From Aliiglaciecola sp. LCG003 (GTDB lineage Bacteria; Pseudomonadota; Gammaproteobacteria; Enterobacterales; Alteromonadaceae): a DNA stretch of 64,000 bases. Location of the stretch: contig NZ_CP128185.1 in NCBI RefSeq assembly GCF_030316135.1, forward strand, positions 3,906,001-3,970,000, read 5' to 3'. Made by a program: the position numbers and the translations under genes. A model generated the notes under the pieces. The model saw only the letters and a program-made list of their open reading frames with translations, searched no databases and was not told the origin of the DNA. Of this stretch, positions 47,905 to 57,673 are shown one piece after another (within the stretch, counting starts at the first letter, position 1; the number at the start of each line of letters is the position of its first letter).

Positions 47905-48849
47905 TTGAAGCCAACACAGCGGGATAGCAAAGGATATATAGGGCTTGGCCTAAGAGGCCTACTGATGGGTGCGGCGGATGCTGTTCCTGGCGTTTCAGGC
48001 GGCACTATTGCGTTTATGACGGGTATCTATGAAGAGCTTATTTACTCCCTCAAACAGTGCGGTCCTTTAGCGTTAAAAATATTATTTTCTGATGGGGTTA
48101 AGGCGGCTTGGCAGCACATCAATGGTACATTTTTATTATGTGTTTTCGGCGGCATCATCGCCAGTATTGTGACTATTTCACACTTTGTCGTATATTTATT
48201 GGAGTATTATCCAGATCTACTTTGGTCTTTTTTCTTTGGACTCATCGCGGCGGCAGTTTGGTCAGTAGTGCGGCATATCGAGCGCTGGTCAATTGGGGTC
48301 ATGGCGGCTTTTGCTATGGGCGCTATTATAGCTTTCTACGTCACTATTATTACCCCAACGAGTATTGAAGCTACCCCCTTGACTGTTTTTCTATCCGGAA
48401 TGATAGCCATTTGCGCAATGATTCTACCCGGCATTTCTGGCAGCTTTATTTTATTGCTGTTGGGTATGTATGCTCCGATGCTAAACGCGGTAAAAGCATT
48501 GCAGTTTCAGACACTAGCCATTTTTTCAGCTGGTTGCGTTGTGGGTTTGCTGTCTTTTTCAAGAGTATTAAATTGGATGTTCGAGAAGTATAAGACCCTA
48601 ACTCTAGCCCTGCTAGGAGGATTTATGCTTGGTTCATTGAATAAAGTATGGCCTTGGAAGCTTACTTTAGAATCCATCACTGATCGCCATGGCAAAGTAG
48701 TCCCCTTGGTTCAAAGCAATGTGTTCCCCCAAACTTTTGAGTCAGCAACTAACCAACCGACACATATAGTGTTATCCATAGGTCTAATGTTTTTTGGTGT
48801 AATCATGGTGTTATTATTAGAAAAACTAGGTAATAAAACAGGTCAGTAA
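47905..48849 (+). CDS. DUF368 membrane protein, PopT-type undecaprenyl phosphate translocase
   Basis: The 314-residue protein has about nine membrane segments and the DUF368 hallmarks GLGLRGLLMGAADAVPGVSG near residue 20 and MIAICAMILPGISGSFILLL near residue 175. Both repeats carry a Pro-Gly-x-Ser-Gly turn. DUF368 proteins (PopT) are known to recycle undecaprenyl phosphate across the membrane, and this one is expected to do so. The TTG start is weakly supported (AGGA 11 bases upstream). It is placed between pcm and nlpD, an unusual addition to this cluster. Confidence 0.87.
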   Translation: MKPTQRDSKGYIGLGLRGLLMGAADAVPGVSGGTIAFMTGIYEELIYSLKQCGPLALKILFSDGVKAAWQHINGTFLLCVFGGIIASIVTISHFVVYLLEYYPDLLWSFFFGLIAAAVWSVVRHIERWSIGVMAAFAMGAIIAFYVTIITPTSIEATPLTVFLSGMIAICAMILPGISGSFILLLLGMYAPMLNAVKALQFQTLAIFSAGCVVGLLSFSRVLNWMFEKYKTLTLALLGGFMLGSLNKVWPWKLTLESITDRHGKVVPLVQSNVFPQTFESATNQPTHIVLSIGLMFFGVIMVLLLEKLGNKTGQ

Positions 48850-48852
48850 GTA

Positions 48853-49728
48853 ATGATTGCCGAACGGTTAACGGCCTTTATTGCTTGCACGAGAATGCAG
48901 CCCACCAAGTTTGCACTGCAGGTTAGTTTAGTGCTTTTGGTAGCGGGCCAATTTTGCATCTCATGCACTAGTCGTCCAACTCCAGCCCCTGTGGTCGAGT
49001 TATATCAAGGCAAGGATTTTTACGACTTTAAGAAAGACGGTTTTGACGGTAAGCACTATGTGGTACAAAAAGGAGATACGTTATTTTCTATTGCTTGGTA
49101 TACAGGCAATGATTACCGTGACCTTGCAAATATCAATGGTATTTCCAAGCCGTTTTCAATTTATCCAGGCCAACAGTTATTACTTGAAAAAGATAATGCT
49201 AGCTATGCACAAGGAACACAAAAATCACCTGGTCAGACCAAGGATATAAAACCAAAAAGGACTGTTGACCGGCCTCAAAAGCAGGCGTATGGTGAAAGTA
49301 ACAAAGGTGTTAACAAAGATGACAAGCGGTCAAAAACCATTGAATTCCCTGAGAGAATCAATAAATGGATCTGGCCGGCACAAGGTAAGTTAATATCGCA
49401 ATTTTCACTATCAGAGCAAGGCAATAAAGGCATAGAAATCGGTGGACATAGAGGTAACGACATAGTTGCCGCTGCGGATGGAAAAGTCGTTTATACAGGC
49501 AACGCTTTGAGAGGTTATGGTCAATTGATCATAATAAAGCACTCTGACTCTTTTTTGAGTGCTTATGCACACAATGATGCTGTTTTTGTTAATGAGCAGC
49601 AGTGGATCAAAGCGGGGCAGAAGATTGCCTCGATGGGCAGTACTGGGACCGACCAAGTTAAGCTTCGTTTTGAAGTTAGGTACAAGGGTAAATCTGTTAA
49701 CCCTATGAAGTATCTGCCTACCCAATAA
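48853..49728 (+). CDS. nlpD: NlpD-type LysM/LytM lipoprotein, amidase activator
   Basis: NlpD activates the amidase AmiC at the division site. The 291-residue protein has an N-terminal hydrophobic signal with a cysteine-bearing end (CISCTSRPT). A LysM domain follows (HYVVQKGDTLFSIAWYTGNDYRDLA, about 65-110), then a polar linker and a LytM (M23) domain (about 175-291). The metal ligands of active M23 peptidases are changed: the usual HxxxD is GIEIGGH, and the HxH at the end is KLRFEVR. It is therefore degenerate, as in the activator class. rpoS follows. In E. coli the main rpoS promoter lies inside nlpD. Confidence 0.93.
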   Translation: MIAERLTAFIACTRMQPTKFALQVSLVLLVAGQFCISCTSRPTPAPVVELYQGKDFYDFKKDGFDGKHYVVQKGDTLFSIAWYTGNDYRDLANINGISKPFSIYPGQQLLLEKDNASYAQGTQKSPGQTKDIKPKRTVDRPQKQAYGESNKGVNKDDKRSKTIEFPERINKWIWPAQGKLISQFSLSEQGNKGIEIGGHRGNDIVAAADGKVVYTGNALRGYGQLIIIKHSDSFLSAYAHNDAVFVNEQQWIKAGQKIASMGSTGTDQVKLRFEVRYKGKSVNPMKYLPTQ

Positions 49729-49803
49729 TAACAATAAATAATTATAAAAAAGGAAATTGAGGTGAACTATAGGTAAAAACAAATCCATACAGGAGACGCA
49801 GTT

Positions 49804-50787
49804 ATGGGTGCTACACATACCGTCGAAGCTAAACAAAGTAATACAAAAGACGATGATCAAAATATCGATGCAGAACTTTCTGAAATTGAAGCTGATGATA
49901 AAAGTTCCATGGAAGAAATTTTAGCCAATCAGGAAGAAACTCACAAAAATCTTGACGCGACCCAACTCTATTTGGGAGAAATTGGTTTCTCGCCACTACT
50001 ATCAGCCGAAGAAGAAGTTTATTTTGCCCGCCGCGCCCTTAAAGGACATGAAGCCTCCCGTAAACGGATGATTGTCAGCAATTTACGCTTAGTGGTTAAA
50101 ATCGCACGCCGATACAACAACCGCGGATTAGCATTGTTAGACTTAATTGAAGAAGGCAACCTAGGCCTGATAAGAGCAGTTGAAAAATTCGATCCTGAAC
50201 GGGGTTTCAGATTTTCAACCTATGCGACTTGGTGGATTAGACAGACCATCGAACGCGCCATTATGAATCAAACTCGCACAATTCGTCTTCCTATCCATGT
50301 GGTAAAAGAGCTGAATGTGTATCTCAGAACTTCCCGAGAATTAGCTCAAAAGCTTGATCACGAGCCCACAGCAGAAGAAATTGCTGAGTGTTTAGATAAG
50401 CCCGTAGAAGATGTCACTAAAATGTTGCGTTTAAACGAGCGCATTACATCTGTGGATACGCCGATTGGCAGTGACAATGACAAAGCCTTGTTAGATATTA
50501 TTGCCGATGAAAAAGGCTATGGCCCCGAAGAGGATCTGCAAGATAAAGACATTAAGTGCAGTATTGTGCGCTGGTTAGAAGAACTCAACCCTAAACAACG
50601 TGAAGTGCTTGCCAGACGGTTTGGTTTAATGGGCTATGAACCATCGACCCTTGAAGATGTTGGTGCTGAAATTGGACTGACCCGTGAAAGAGTAAGGCAA
50701 ATTCAAGTTGAAGCCTTACGTCGCTTGCGAGATATGTTGGGACATCAAGGTTTAAACCTTGAAGCTCTATTTAATAAGATCGATTAA
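49804..50787 (+). CDS. rpoS: RNA polymerase sigma factor RpoS (sigma-38)
   Basis: RpoS directs the general stress and stationary-phase response. The 327-residue protein has region 1.2 ([20 protein letters not shown]), region 2 ([37 protein letters not shown]), region 3 and region 4 helix-turn-helix ([20 protein letters not shown]). An extra acidic N-terminus (residues 10-45) is longer than in E. coli. GGAGACGC lies before the ATG. A stem-loop follows the stop. Confidence 0.97.
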   Translation: MGATHTVEAKQSNTKDDDQNIDAELSEIEADDKSSMEEILANQEETHKNLDATQLYLGEIGFSPLLSAEEEVYFARRALKGHEASRKRMIVSNLRLVVKIARRYNNRGLALLDLIEEGNLGLIRAVEKFDPERGFRFSTYATWWIRQTIERAIMNQTRTIRLPIHVVKELNVYLRTSRELAQKLDHEPTAEEIAECLDKPVEDVTKMLRLNERITSVDTPIGSDNDKALLDIIADEKGYGPEEDLQDKDIKCSIVRWLEELNPKQREVLARRFGLMGYEPSTLEDVGAEIGLTRERVRQIQVEALRRLRDMLGHQGLNLEALFNKID

Positions 50788-50800
50788 GTAGCAGCAGCTA

Positions 50801-50857
50801 AGCCTCAGGTAAATGATTTCCGCACACTAGGAATATTTAGATGAGGCTTTTTATTTT
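50801..50857 (+). terminator. Terminator downstream of rpoS
   Basis: AGCCTCA and TGAGGCT form a 7-bp stem around a long loop, followed by TTTTTATTTT. It begins 14 bases after the rpoS stop. Confidence 0.6.
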
Positions 50858-50882
50858 GTACTGCAAACCGAATTTTCGGTGC

Positions 50883-51377
50883 TTATAGTACTGCTAAGGC
50901 CGCGTCGTAATCAGGTTCGTCAGCCGTTTCTGCAACTTGCTCGGTGTAAGCTACTTTACCATCGGCATCAATCACTACTACTGAGCGAGATAATAAGCCC
51001 GTTAGTGGTCCGGTTTTAAAGCTGACTCCGTAATCATCTCCAAAACTTGAACGGAAACTTGAACCGGTGATTACATTTTCAATTCCTTCTGCACCGCAAA
51101 AACGCGCAGCCGCGAAAGGTAAGTCTGCAGATACACAGATCACTTTGGTGTTATCTAATTTGCTCGCTTTATCATTAAACTTTCTCACCGATGTCGCACA
51201 AGTGCCTGTATCGACTGAAGGAAAAATATTAAGAATGACCCGACTGCCTGCAAAATCATGTAAAGACGCTGTGGACAAATCCACTTTGACCAAATCAAAT
51301 TCTGGGGCTTTTGAACCTACGTCAGGTAAAGCGCCGACTGTCTCAAAAGGATTTCCTTGTAAGGTAACTTTTGCCAT
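50883..51377 (-). CDS. tpx: Thiol peroxidase Tpx
   Basis: Tpx reduces hydroperoxides with thioredoxin. From the ATG at 51377 (GGAG 6 bases upstream) it has 164 residues, the normal length. A start 8 codons upstream is less supported. The peroxidatic cysteine C60 is in FPSVDTGTCATSVRKFN and the resolving C94 in RFCGAEGIENVI. Convergent with rpoS. Upstream there is a TATAAT-like -10 element at about 51417-51422. Confidence 0.95.
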   Translation of the reverse strand: MAKVTLQGNPFETVGALPDVGSKAPEFDLVKVDLSTASLHDFAGSRVILNIFPSVDTGTCATSVRKFNDKASKLDNTKVICVSADLPFAAARFCGAEGIENVITGSSFRSSFGDDYGVSFKTGPLTGLLSRSVVVIDADGKVAYTEQVAETADEPDYDAALAVL

Positions 51378-51552
51378 CTGATACTCCATTGTAATAATCA
51401 ACTGAATTGAGCATACATTATAGACATATATATTGTTAAAGGATCAGCGTTAATGGAACAGTGGTTAAACTATTAAGGTCTAAGTTACAAATAATTAGCA
51501 GTTTAAATCCTAGCCAAACTGAAATTTTTTAATCTATATCATCCCATGCACC

Positions 51553-51798
51553 TTGGTTTTTAGCGGCGCTAATAATAGGGTCTCTAATGATGCTAGTGCG
51601 GTGCTGCTTTGCGCGATAGTGCAAAGCACTTTGAGTGCCACTATTACATTAGTGGCCACCTATGCCTTAGGTATTTCAGGTTTACTCGACCAGACCTCGA
51701 ATCTGTGTCTTACGGTAGCACGTAGCATCTTATTCTTTGCCATTTATGGTTTTAGCTACACATTTATTCTACTTATAAAGACTAACAGCCTTGTCTAG
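51553..51798 (+). CDS. Possible short membrane protein or fragment, unknown
   Basis: An open frame of 81 codons starting with TTG encodes a hydrophobic polypeptide with two membrane-like stretches (LLCAIVQSTLSATITLVATYAL and SILFFAIYGFSYTFILLI). No ribosome binding site was found and no family recognised. It is the only frame in the 500 bases between tpx and the esterase gene. It may be spurious or the remnant of a larger membrane protein. Confidence 0.25.
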   Translation: MVFSGANNRVSNDASAVLLCAIVQSTLSATITLVATYALGISGLLDQTSNLCLTVARSILFFAIYGFSYTFILLIKTNSLV

Positions 51799-51907
51799 TC
51801 TCTGTTCCTAAAGCTAAGCCTTATGCTAGTCTAGTATTTTTGAGGATGGGCTGACATTGATTGACTAGCATAGACTCATTAATAAGGTGTCTAAAAGGAA
51901 ATTATTT

Positions 51908-52789
51908 ATGCCCTATCCCTTCGTTAGTCTATGCGGCTCATTACTAATTTTATTCAGTTTTTGCTGTTTTTCAGCAACGCCTGTTGAATTTGCCAAACAG
52001 TATACTTACCCATCTAAAATCATGGCCGAAGAGCGGGAATATAGTGTTTATCTACCCCCTTCTTATACGCAACACTCAACACAGTCTTACCCTGTTATCT
52101 ATGTATTGGATGGTGATCAATCGAAACTATTAAGTATCAGTGGTGTTGTTCAAGCCTTAAGTACCGAAGAGTTGGAAAATCAAATCCCGCAATTTATAAT
52201 TGTTGCCATCCCCAATACAAATCGCTCCAGAGACCTAACACCCACCCAAACTGACTTAATTTATAAAGGCAAAGAGTTAGCAAAAATCCCAGGTAGCGGT
52301 GGGGCAGACAAATTTCTAAATTTTATTCAAAACGAATTGATGCCACAAATTGAAAAAAGTTATCGTACGAACCAAACTAAGGTGTTGGTTGGGATGTCAT
52401 TTGGCGGCTTGTTTACCGGTCACGCATTGTTAACCAGGCCCGAGATGTTTAGTCACTATTTGATTGCTGATGCCACCTATGTATGGGATGACAATTACCT
52501 CAATCGAATCGCCCTTGGGCAGATCGAAAGACTTAAACAAAAGCGTCTAAGTGTGTATCTAGCCTTAGCCAATAACGACCATATTGGTGAGCATGGGGTA
52601 GCTAATCGTGCATGGGGAAATGGGTTTATCGCCAGACTAAATGCTATTCGATCTGACAATTTCCACGTTTATTCCGATTATTTTCCGAAACAAAGACATG
52701 GAACAGTCCAAATGCTGGCCTGGTATCACGGATTAGTGGCATTATTTAGCGCACCTTCCGCTACTGCATCAATGAAAAACGACAGATAA
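51908..52789 (+). CDS. Secreted alpha/beta hydrolase (esterase D/putative esterase family)
   Basis: The 293-residue precursor starts at the ATG at 51908, with AAGGAAA before it, and has a signal peptide (FVSLCGSLLILFSFCCFSA). The mature protein is an esterase of the PF00756 type: REYSVYLPPSY, YPVIYVLDGDQSKL, the nucleophile elbow GMSFGG (serine about residue 162), and a later histidine in KQRHGTVQM. The substrate may be a siderophore ester or a simple ester. The family is known from ferric enterobactin esterases and S-formylglutathione hydrolase relatives. A terminator hairpin lies at its end. Confidence 0.87.
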   Translation: MPYPFVSLCGSLLILFSFCCFSATPVEFAKQYTYPSKIMAEEREYSVYLPPSYTQHSTQSYPVIYVLDGDQSKLLSISGVVQALSTEELENQIPQFIIVAIPNTNRSRDLTPTQTDLIYKGKELAKIPGSGGADKFLNFIQNELMPQIEKSYRTNQTKVLVGMSFGGLFTGHALLTRPEMFSHYLIADATYVWDDNYLNRIALGQIERLKQKRLSVYLALANNDHIGEHGVANRAWGNGFIARLNAIRSDNFHVYSDYFPKQRHGTVQMLAWYHGLVALFSAPSATASMKNDR

Positions 52790-52825
52790 TCCAACCTTGG
52801 TCACAAGCCTAAACCAAGGTTGGAT
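52789..52825. terminator. Bidirectional terminator between the esterase gene and yeiP
   Basis: ATCCAACCTTGG and CCAAGGTTGGAT form a perfect 12-bp stem around a 13-base loop. It sits between convergent genes and just touches the esterase stop codon. Confidence 0.75.
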
Positions 52826-52830
52826 CTAGT

Positions 52831-53397
52831 TTATGCACGACTAGTAAATTTTTGTTCAACAGTGTTTATTTTAATTTTTTCGCCACTAGCGATGTATTCA
52901 GGTACCTGTACGACTAAACCAGTAGACAAGGTTGCTGGTTTAGTTCTTGCGCTGGCAGACGCGCCTTTAATTGAAGGATCAGTTTCGGTAATAACCAAAT
53001 CTACCGATGCTGGAAGCTCAATGCCAACGGGTTTACCATCTACAATTAAGATTTGCAGGCCACTGGTTTCTTCAGTAATAAACAACAATTCGTCTTCAAT
53101 AGTCTGTTTATCAAGGCTATAAGGGGTGTAGTCTTCGTTATCCATAAAGACATACTCAGTGCCATCCACATAGGAAAACATCACTTTGCGACGATAAAAC
53201 TCAGCTGTATTAACCATATCATCAGCTTTAAAGCTCTCATCGGCTTTGGTGCCTGTTGCCACTTCATACAAACGCATCCGATACAAACTTGCGCCGGCTC
53301 TTCCACTTGGCGTCAGCTTACTAATATCTTTGACCAAATACACTTTACCATTGTGTTCGATTGCGGCATTTTTCTTGATTTCACTTGCTTTTGGCAT
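52831..53397 (-). CDS. yeiP: EF-P-like protein YeiP (EfpL)
   Basis: The second EF-P family member in the window, of 188 residues. It has the EfpL-type loop [16 protein letters not shown] with an arginine (R33) where classical EF-P has the modifiable lysine. It should not need EpmA or EpmB modification. EfpL is known to help ribosomes through proline and some other difficult motifs. The C-terminal domain is complete. The gene stands alone, convergent with the esterase gene. Confidence 0.93.
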   Translation of the reverse strand: MPKASEIKKNAAIEHNGKVYLVKDISKLTPSGRAGASLYRMRLYEVATGTKADESFKADDMVNTAEFYRRKVMFSYVDGTEYVFMDNEDYTPYSLDKQTIEDELLFITEETSGLQILIVDGKPVGIELPASVDLVITETDPSIKGASASARTKPATLSTGLVVQVPEYIASGEKIKINTVEQKFTSRA

Positions 53398-53481
53398 TGC
53401 TATTCTCTTAACTAAATTTGTTGCTTTAAAATATCACGAAGCAAGCAATTCAAAAAGCCTAAAACGGAACAAATATGCTGG

Positions 53482-54279
53482 TCAATCCAACACCACAGAG
53501 CCATCCTCGAATAAGGTCATGCTAGCGCTGGCTAATTGATACTCCTGCATATAGCGACGAATTGAGCCATAGGTGGCGGTGTAGACTTTGCCATTATGAT
53601 CCTTGGTGGTTAGCTCGTCGCTGAATATCGAGCCCAACGCTAGCTTTAATCTGCTGACATGTAGTCGTTGCGGCGAAAAATATGCCTGAGCGTTGAGTTT
53701 CAGCCGCTCTATATCCGTTGTCTGGTAAATGGCTGCATTGACAATATCCAAAGTATATTCGGTACAATTTTGGAATTGCGAGTTATTCGGATTTGATATC
53801 ACTGAATAGCGCTGATTATGCAATGTTTGATCTTTTGAATTGGCAATCAAGTCAATTATTCTGGTCTGCACTTCCTCGGTGGGGATGATAATGCCCGTTT
53901 TAAGCGAATAGGCCCCCCAGAAAAAATCCACCGGATAATCGGTCACTAGCACGCTCCGATTTGGACGGTTGCTATCTTGATAAAGGTTATGTATCGCATA
54001 ACCTTGCACCTCGCTTCCATCAGCCAACTGAATATCAGAATAGATTGCTATAGCAGTGTGGGTATATTCAATCCATTTAGGTAAGTCTTTTTGCGGCCGC
54101 CCCACTCGGGACAAAATAAAGGCTCTTGCCCCATTGGCTGCGGCATACTTTTCTACATTTTTAGCGAACTTCATAATCCGATCCGCGGCTATTTTTGGTT
54201 CAGTTTGAGCCGGACTACCAGCAAAACTATAACTAGCCAAAAATGTGGTCGCAATTAGCAGAATCAGTACTTTCATCAT
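53482..54279 (-). CDS. Exported DUF2145 family protein
   Basis: The 265-residue precursor starts with two consecutive ATG codons after AAGGAGAGAG, the second having the better spacing. A signal peptide is seen (LILLIATTFLASYSFAG). The mature part (FILSRVGRPQKDLPKWIEYTHTAIAIYSD, IHNLYQDSNRPNRSVLVTDYPVDFF, and a cysteine in SQFQNCTEYTLDIVNAA) fits the uncharacterised DUF2145 family. The Cys and His positions could form a peptidase-like site, but this is speculation. It follows a small exported protein gene after 20 bases. Confidence 0.83.
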   Translation of the reverse strand: MMKVLILLIATTFLASYSFAGSPAQTEPKIAADRIMKFAKNVEKYAAANGARAFILSRVGRPQKDLPKWIEYTHTAIAIYSDIQLADGSEVQGYAIHNLYQDSNRPNRSVLVTDYPVDFFWGAYSLKTGIIIPTEEVQTRIIDLIANSKDQTLHNQRYSVISNPNNSQFQNCTEYTLDIVNAAIYQTTDIERLKLNAQAYFSPQRLHVSRLKLALGSIFSDELTTKDHNGKVYTATYGSIRRYMQEYQLASASMTLFEDGSVVLD

Positions 54280-54299
54280 CTCTCTCCTTTTAATCCAGA

Positions 54300-54644
54300 T
54301 TAGTTAGCTTTAGTCGTTTGGCTTGTCAGCTCAATTACCCGATTAGGTGCGGGATCTGCAGTAATAATAAGTTCGGTGATGACCAGTTTTGATGATGGGT
54401 ATGTATGCTCGTGTTGCAAAGCGCCCCCCACAAATTGGCCGCTGGCGGCGACCGCTTGTCCTGCGATAATAATAGGTACAGCAACCACAGCTGAAGCCAC
54501 AACAGCAACTGACCCGACCCCATCTGCAACGGCCAATACAGAATGTTTGCTGGCTTGTAGGCTATGCTCTATCGCTTTACCTGCCTGTGCCTGATGTGCA
54601 AATACGCTCGAAAGTAGTAAACATAATGGAAAAATTGCTTTCAT
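54300..54644 (-). CDS. Small exported protein linked to DUF2145
   Basis: From the ATG at 54644 the 114-residue protein has a signal peptide (MKAIFPLCLLLSSVFAHQAQA). A Val/Ala-rich hydrophobic stretch follows (SVAVVASAVVAVPIIIAGQAV) with small polar turns, which could be a membrane helix. The tail is polar. No function is known. It sits just upstream of the DUF2145 gene, probably in one transcript. Confidence 0.7.
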   Translation of the reverse strand: MKAIFPLCLLLSSVFAHQAQAGKAIEHSLQASKHSVLAVADGVGSVAVVASAVVAVPIIIAGQAVAASGQFVGGALQHEHTYPSSKLVITELIITADPAPNRVIELTSQTTKAN

Positions 54645-54929
54645 GGCTTGATCCAATCAATGAAACGATTGACCAAACAATAGGCAGTGGTAGATTAACT
54701 GTAAACCTGCATAACCAAAGTACAGTATGAATCGCTCACTTGGTTAGCATAAATATACTATTTAGCCATATTCCCATATATCGCCTTAACCGGAATGGAC
54801 TCTACTGCTCGTAAAATTAAAATTAGGGATGCTGAAAGTGCGTTGGTCAGTGACAAATAAACTTGCGGCCTCAAATTGTAATATTTCATCCAATTTACCC
54901 TCTAAGTTGGCTAACTTGGTTTAGGCGAT

Positions 54930-55421
54930 CTAAATAATTCTTTGCAGGGTTTTAAATGTATACGGGTAGGGATTTCTGTCGTCAGCTTGATGAGAGACGA
55001 CTTCGAGTTGTTGCCAGTTGCCTGATTGTAAATAGTCAGGGAAGTAGGTATCGCCCTCAGTAGTCAAACCAATTTCGGTCAGATAAAGGCGTTGGCACAA
55101 TGGTAAAAAGTGTTGATAGAGGGTTCCGCCACCGATGATCATCAATTCTTCTGTTGTACCTGCAACGTCAATCGCATCCTCGCAGCTTAGCACCACGGTA
55201 GCGTCTTTTAGACTATAGCTTGGGTCTCGACTAACCACGATATTTAAACGCCCAGGCAGCGCCTTACCAATTGATTCATAGGTTTTACGGCCCATGACTA
55301 CAGGCTTGCCTAAAGTAATACGTTTGAAATGAGCTAAATCAGCGGGTAAATGCCAAGGCATCTTGTTATCAGCGCCAATAACGCGCTGATTTGCCATTGC
55401 GGCAATCATAGATATAAGCAT
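54930..55421 (-). CDS. folA: Dihydrofolate reductase
   Basis: FolA reduces dihydrofolate to tetrahydrofolate with NADPH, supporting ThyA. The 163-residue protein has the active-site aspartate D28 in MPWHLPADLAHFK, then KPVVMGRKTYESIG, LPGRLNIVVSRD and ELMIIGGGTLYQHFLP. It lies downstream of obgE, separated by a terminator. Confidence 0.96.
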   Translation of the reverse strand: MLISMIAAMANQRVIGADNKMPWHLPADLAHFKRITLGKPVVMGRKTYESIGKALPGRLNIVVSRDPSYSLKDATVVLSCEDAIDVAGTTEELMIIGGGTLYQHFLPLCQRLYLTEIGLTTEGDTYFPDYLQSGNWQQLEVVSHQADDRNPYPYTFKTLQRII

Positions 55422-55446
55422 AGAGTCGGTTCTTTTGGCTATAAAA

Positions 55447-55470
55447 AGGGCCTACCTGTGGGTAAGCCCT
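55447..55470 (-). terminator. Terminator between obgE and folA
   Basis: AGGGC-TACC pairs with GGTA-GCCCT across one mismatch, with a 4-base loop. On the minus strand the stem is followed by TTTTT. It ends obgE transcription 10 bases after its stop. Confidence 0.72.
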
Positions 55471-55479
55471 AAAAATTAA

Positions 55480-56670
<1,191 letters not shown>

Positions 56671-56690
56671 CTAATAAAGGATTATTAAAA

Positions 56691-56771
56691 AGGGGTCAGA
56701 GTAAATTAAATAATAGTTGCTAAAGACAAGTTACCACACATAACTTAAAATTTTAATTTACTCTGACCCCT
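56691..56771. repeat. 81-bp element with 20-bp perfect terminal inverted repeats
   Basis: Positions 56691-56710 and 56752-56771 are perfect reverse complements (arms begin AGGGGTCAGAGTAAATTA), with 41 bases between. GGGGTCAGAGTAAATT-type ends are widespread in marine gammaproteobacteria, often near REP-associated tyrosine transposases. No transposase is present here, so it is a non-autonomous remnant or MITE-like copy. It lies between the rpmA terminator and obgE and may influence obgE expression. Confidence 0.75.
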
Positions 56772-56814
56772 CTTGTCCTCAGTTTACTCCGACACAGATT
56801 TTTTCTCTAGCAAT

Positions 56815-56842
56815 AAAAAGCCCCGCTAAAGCGGGGCTTTTT
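56815..56842. terminator. Rho-independent terminator after rpmA (bidirectional)
   Basis: AAAAAGCCCCGC and GCGGGGCTTTTT form a perfect 12-bp stem with a 4-base loop and T tails on both strands. It begins about 24 bases past the rpmA stop and separates rplU-rpmA from obgE. Confidence 0.93.
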
Positions 56843-56865
56843 TGTAACGCTTGTTAAGCTCGTTC

Positions 56866-57123
56866 TTATTCAGCAACGATGCTTACAAATTTGCGGTTTT
56901 TAGGGCCCTTCACGTCGAATTGCACTTTGCCATCAGACAATGCAAAAAGAGTGTGGTCTTTACCAATACCCATATTGTCTCCAGGGTGAAAACGAGTTCC
57001 ACGCTGACGAACAATAATATTACCTGCTAATACGGACTCACCACCAAAACGTTTAACACCTAAACGTTTGCTTTCTGAGTCACGACCGTTACGAGTACTA
57101 CCACCCGCCTTTTTATGTGCCAT
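56866..57123 (-). CDS. rpmA: 50S ribosomal protein L27
   Basis: L27 lies near the peptidyl transferase centre, where its N-terminal tail touches tRNA. The 85-residue protein starts [20 protein letters not shown] and has [22 protein letters not shown] and GKDHTLFAL, all typical. It follows rplU after 15 bases. Confidence 0.98.
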   Translation of the reverse strand: MAHKKAGGSTRNGRDSESKRLGVKRFGGESVLAGNIIVRQRGTRFHPGDNMGIGKDHTLFALSDGKVQFDVKGPKNRKFVSIVAE

Positions 57124-57138
57124 TAGTTCGTACTCCTA

Positions 57139-57450
57139 TTAAGCGCTAATGCCAGTGATTTTCACTTCTGTGAACCACTGACGATGACCTTGAGTTTTTC
57201 GAGAATGCTTACGACGACGAAACTTGACAATTTTAATCTTGTCACCGCGACCATGAGTAACTACTTCAGCAGTTACCTTGCCACCATCAACATAAGGCAT
57301 ACCGATCTTAACATCATCACCATTACTAACCATCAAGACGTTATCGAATTCAACAGCATCACCTGGTGCGACTTCGATTTTTTCAAGACGAACGGTTTGA
57401 CCTTCGGCCACACGGTGTTGTTTACCACCACTTTGGAAAACCGCGTACAT
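57139..57450 (-). CDS. rplU: 50S ribosomal protein L21
   Basis: L21 binds 23S rRNA early in assembly. The 103-residue protein has the start [18 protein letters not shown] and the C-terminal signature [20 protein letters not shown]. It is the first gene of rplU-rpmA. A promoter is visible upstream. Confidence 0.98.
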   Translation of the reverse strand: MYAVFQSGGKQHRVAEGQTVRLEKIEVAPGDAVEFDNVLMVSNGDDVKIGMPYVDGGKVTAEVVTHGRGDKIKIVKFRRRKHSRKTQGHRQWFTEVKITGISA

Positions 57451-57501
57451 ATTTAACTCCGCTCTGCGCCCACGGCGCTACAATTCAAAAACAGGGCGCG
57501 A

Positions 57502-57530
57502 ATTGTACGTGAACTGACCTATCCAAGCAA
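57502..57530 (-). promoter_or_regulatory. Sigma-70 promoter for rplU-rpmA
   Basis: On the minus strand, TTGCTT (-35) and TACAAT (-10) are 17 bases apart, ending about 50 bases before the rplU start. Confidence 0.65.
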
Positions 57531-57601
57531 CCCCTAAACGCAAATTATTATTGTAAATTCACACTTAAGTACCAATATCGCTATTTTAATCCATGTGTTG
57601 A

Positions 57602-57630
57602 TTGGATAGATAGCGTTATTTATGTAGAAT
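57602..57630 (+). promoter_or_regulatory. Sigma-70 promoter for ispB
   Basis: TTGGAT (-35) and TAGAAT (-10) are 17 bases apart, about 43 bases upstream of the ispB ATG. An overlapping pair TTGATT-N17-TATGTA lies four bases earlier. Confidence 0.55.
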
Positions 57631-57673
57631 TGCGCGCACATACTTACTTCGACACAGAGCCAGTTTCCGAATA

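Noticed and set aside
56691-56771. CRISPR repeat or tRNA-like interpretation of the palindrome
   Set aside because: Only one pair of arms, no array and no cloverleaf. It fits a mobile-element-type inverted repeat instead.
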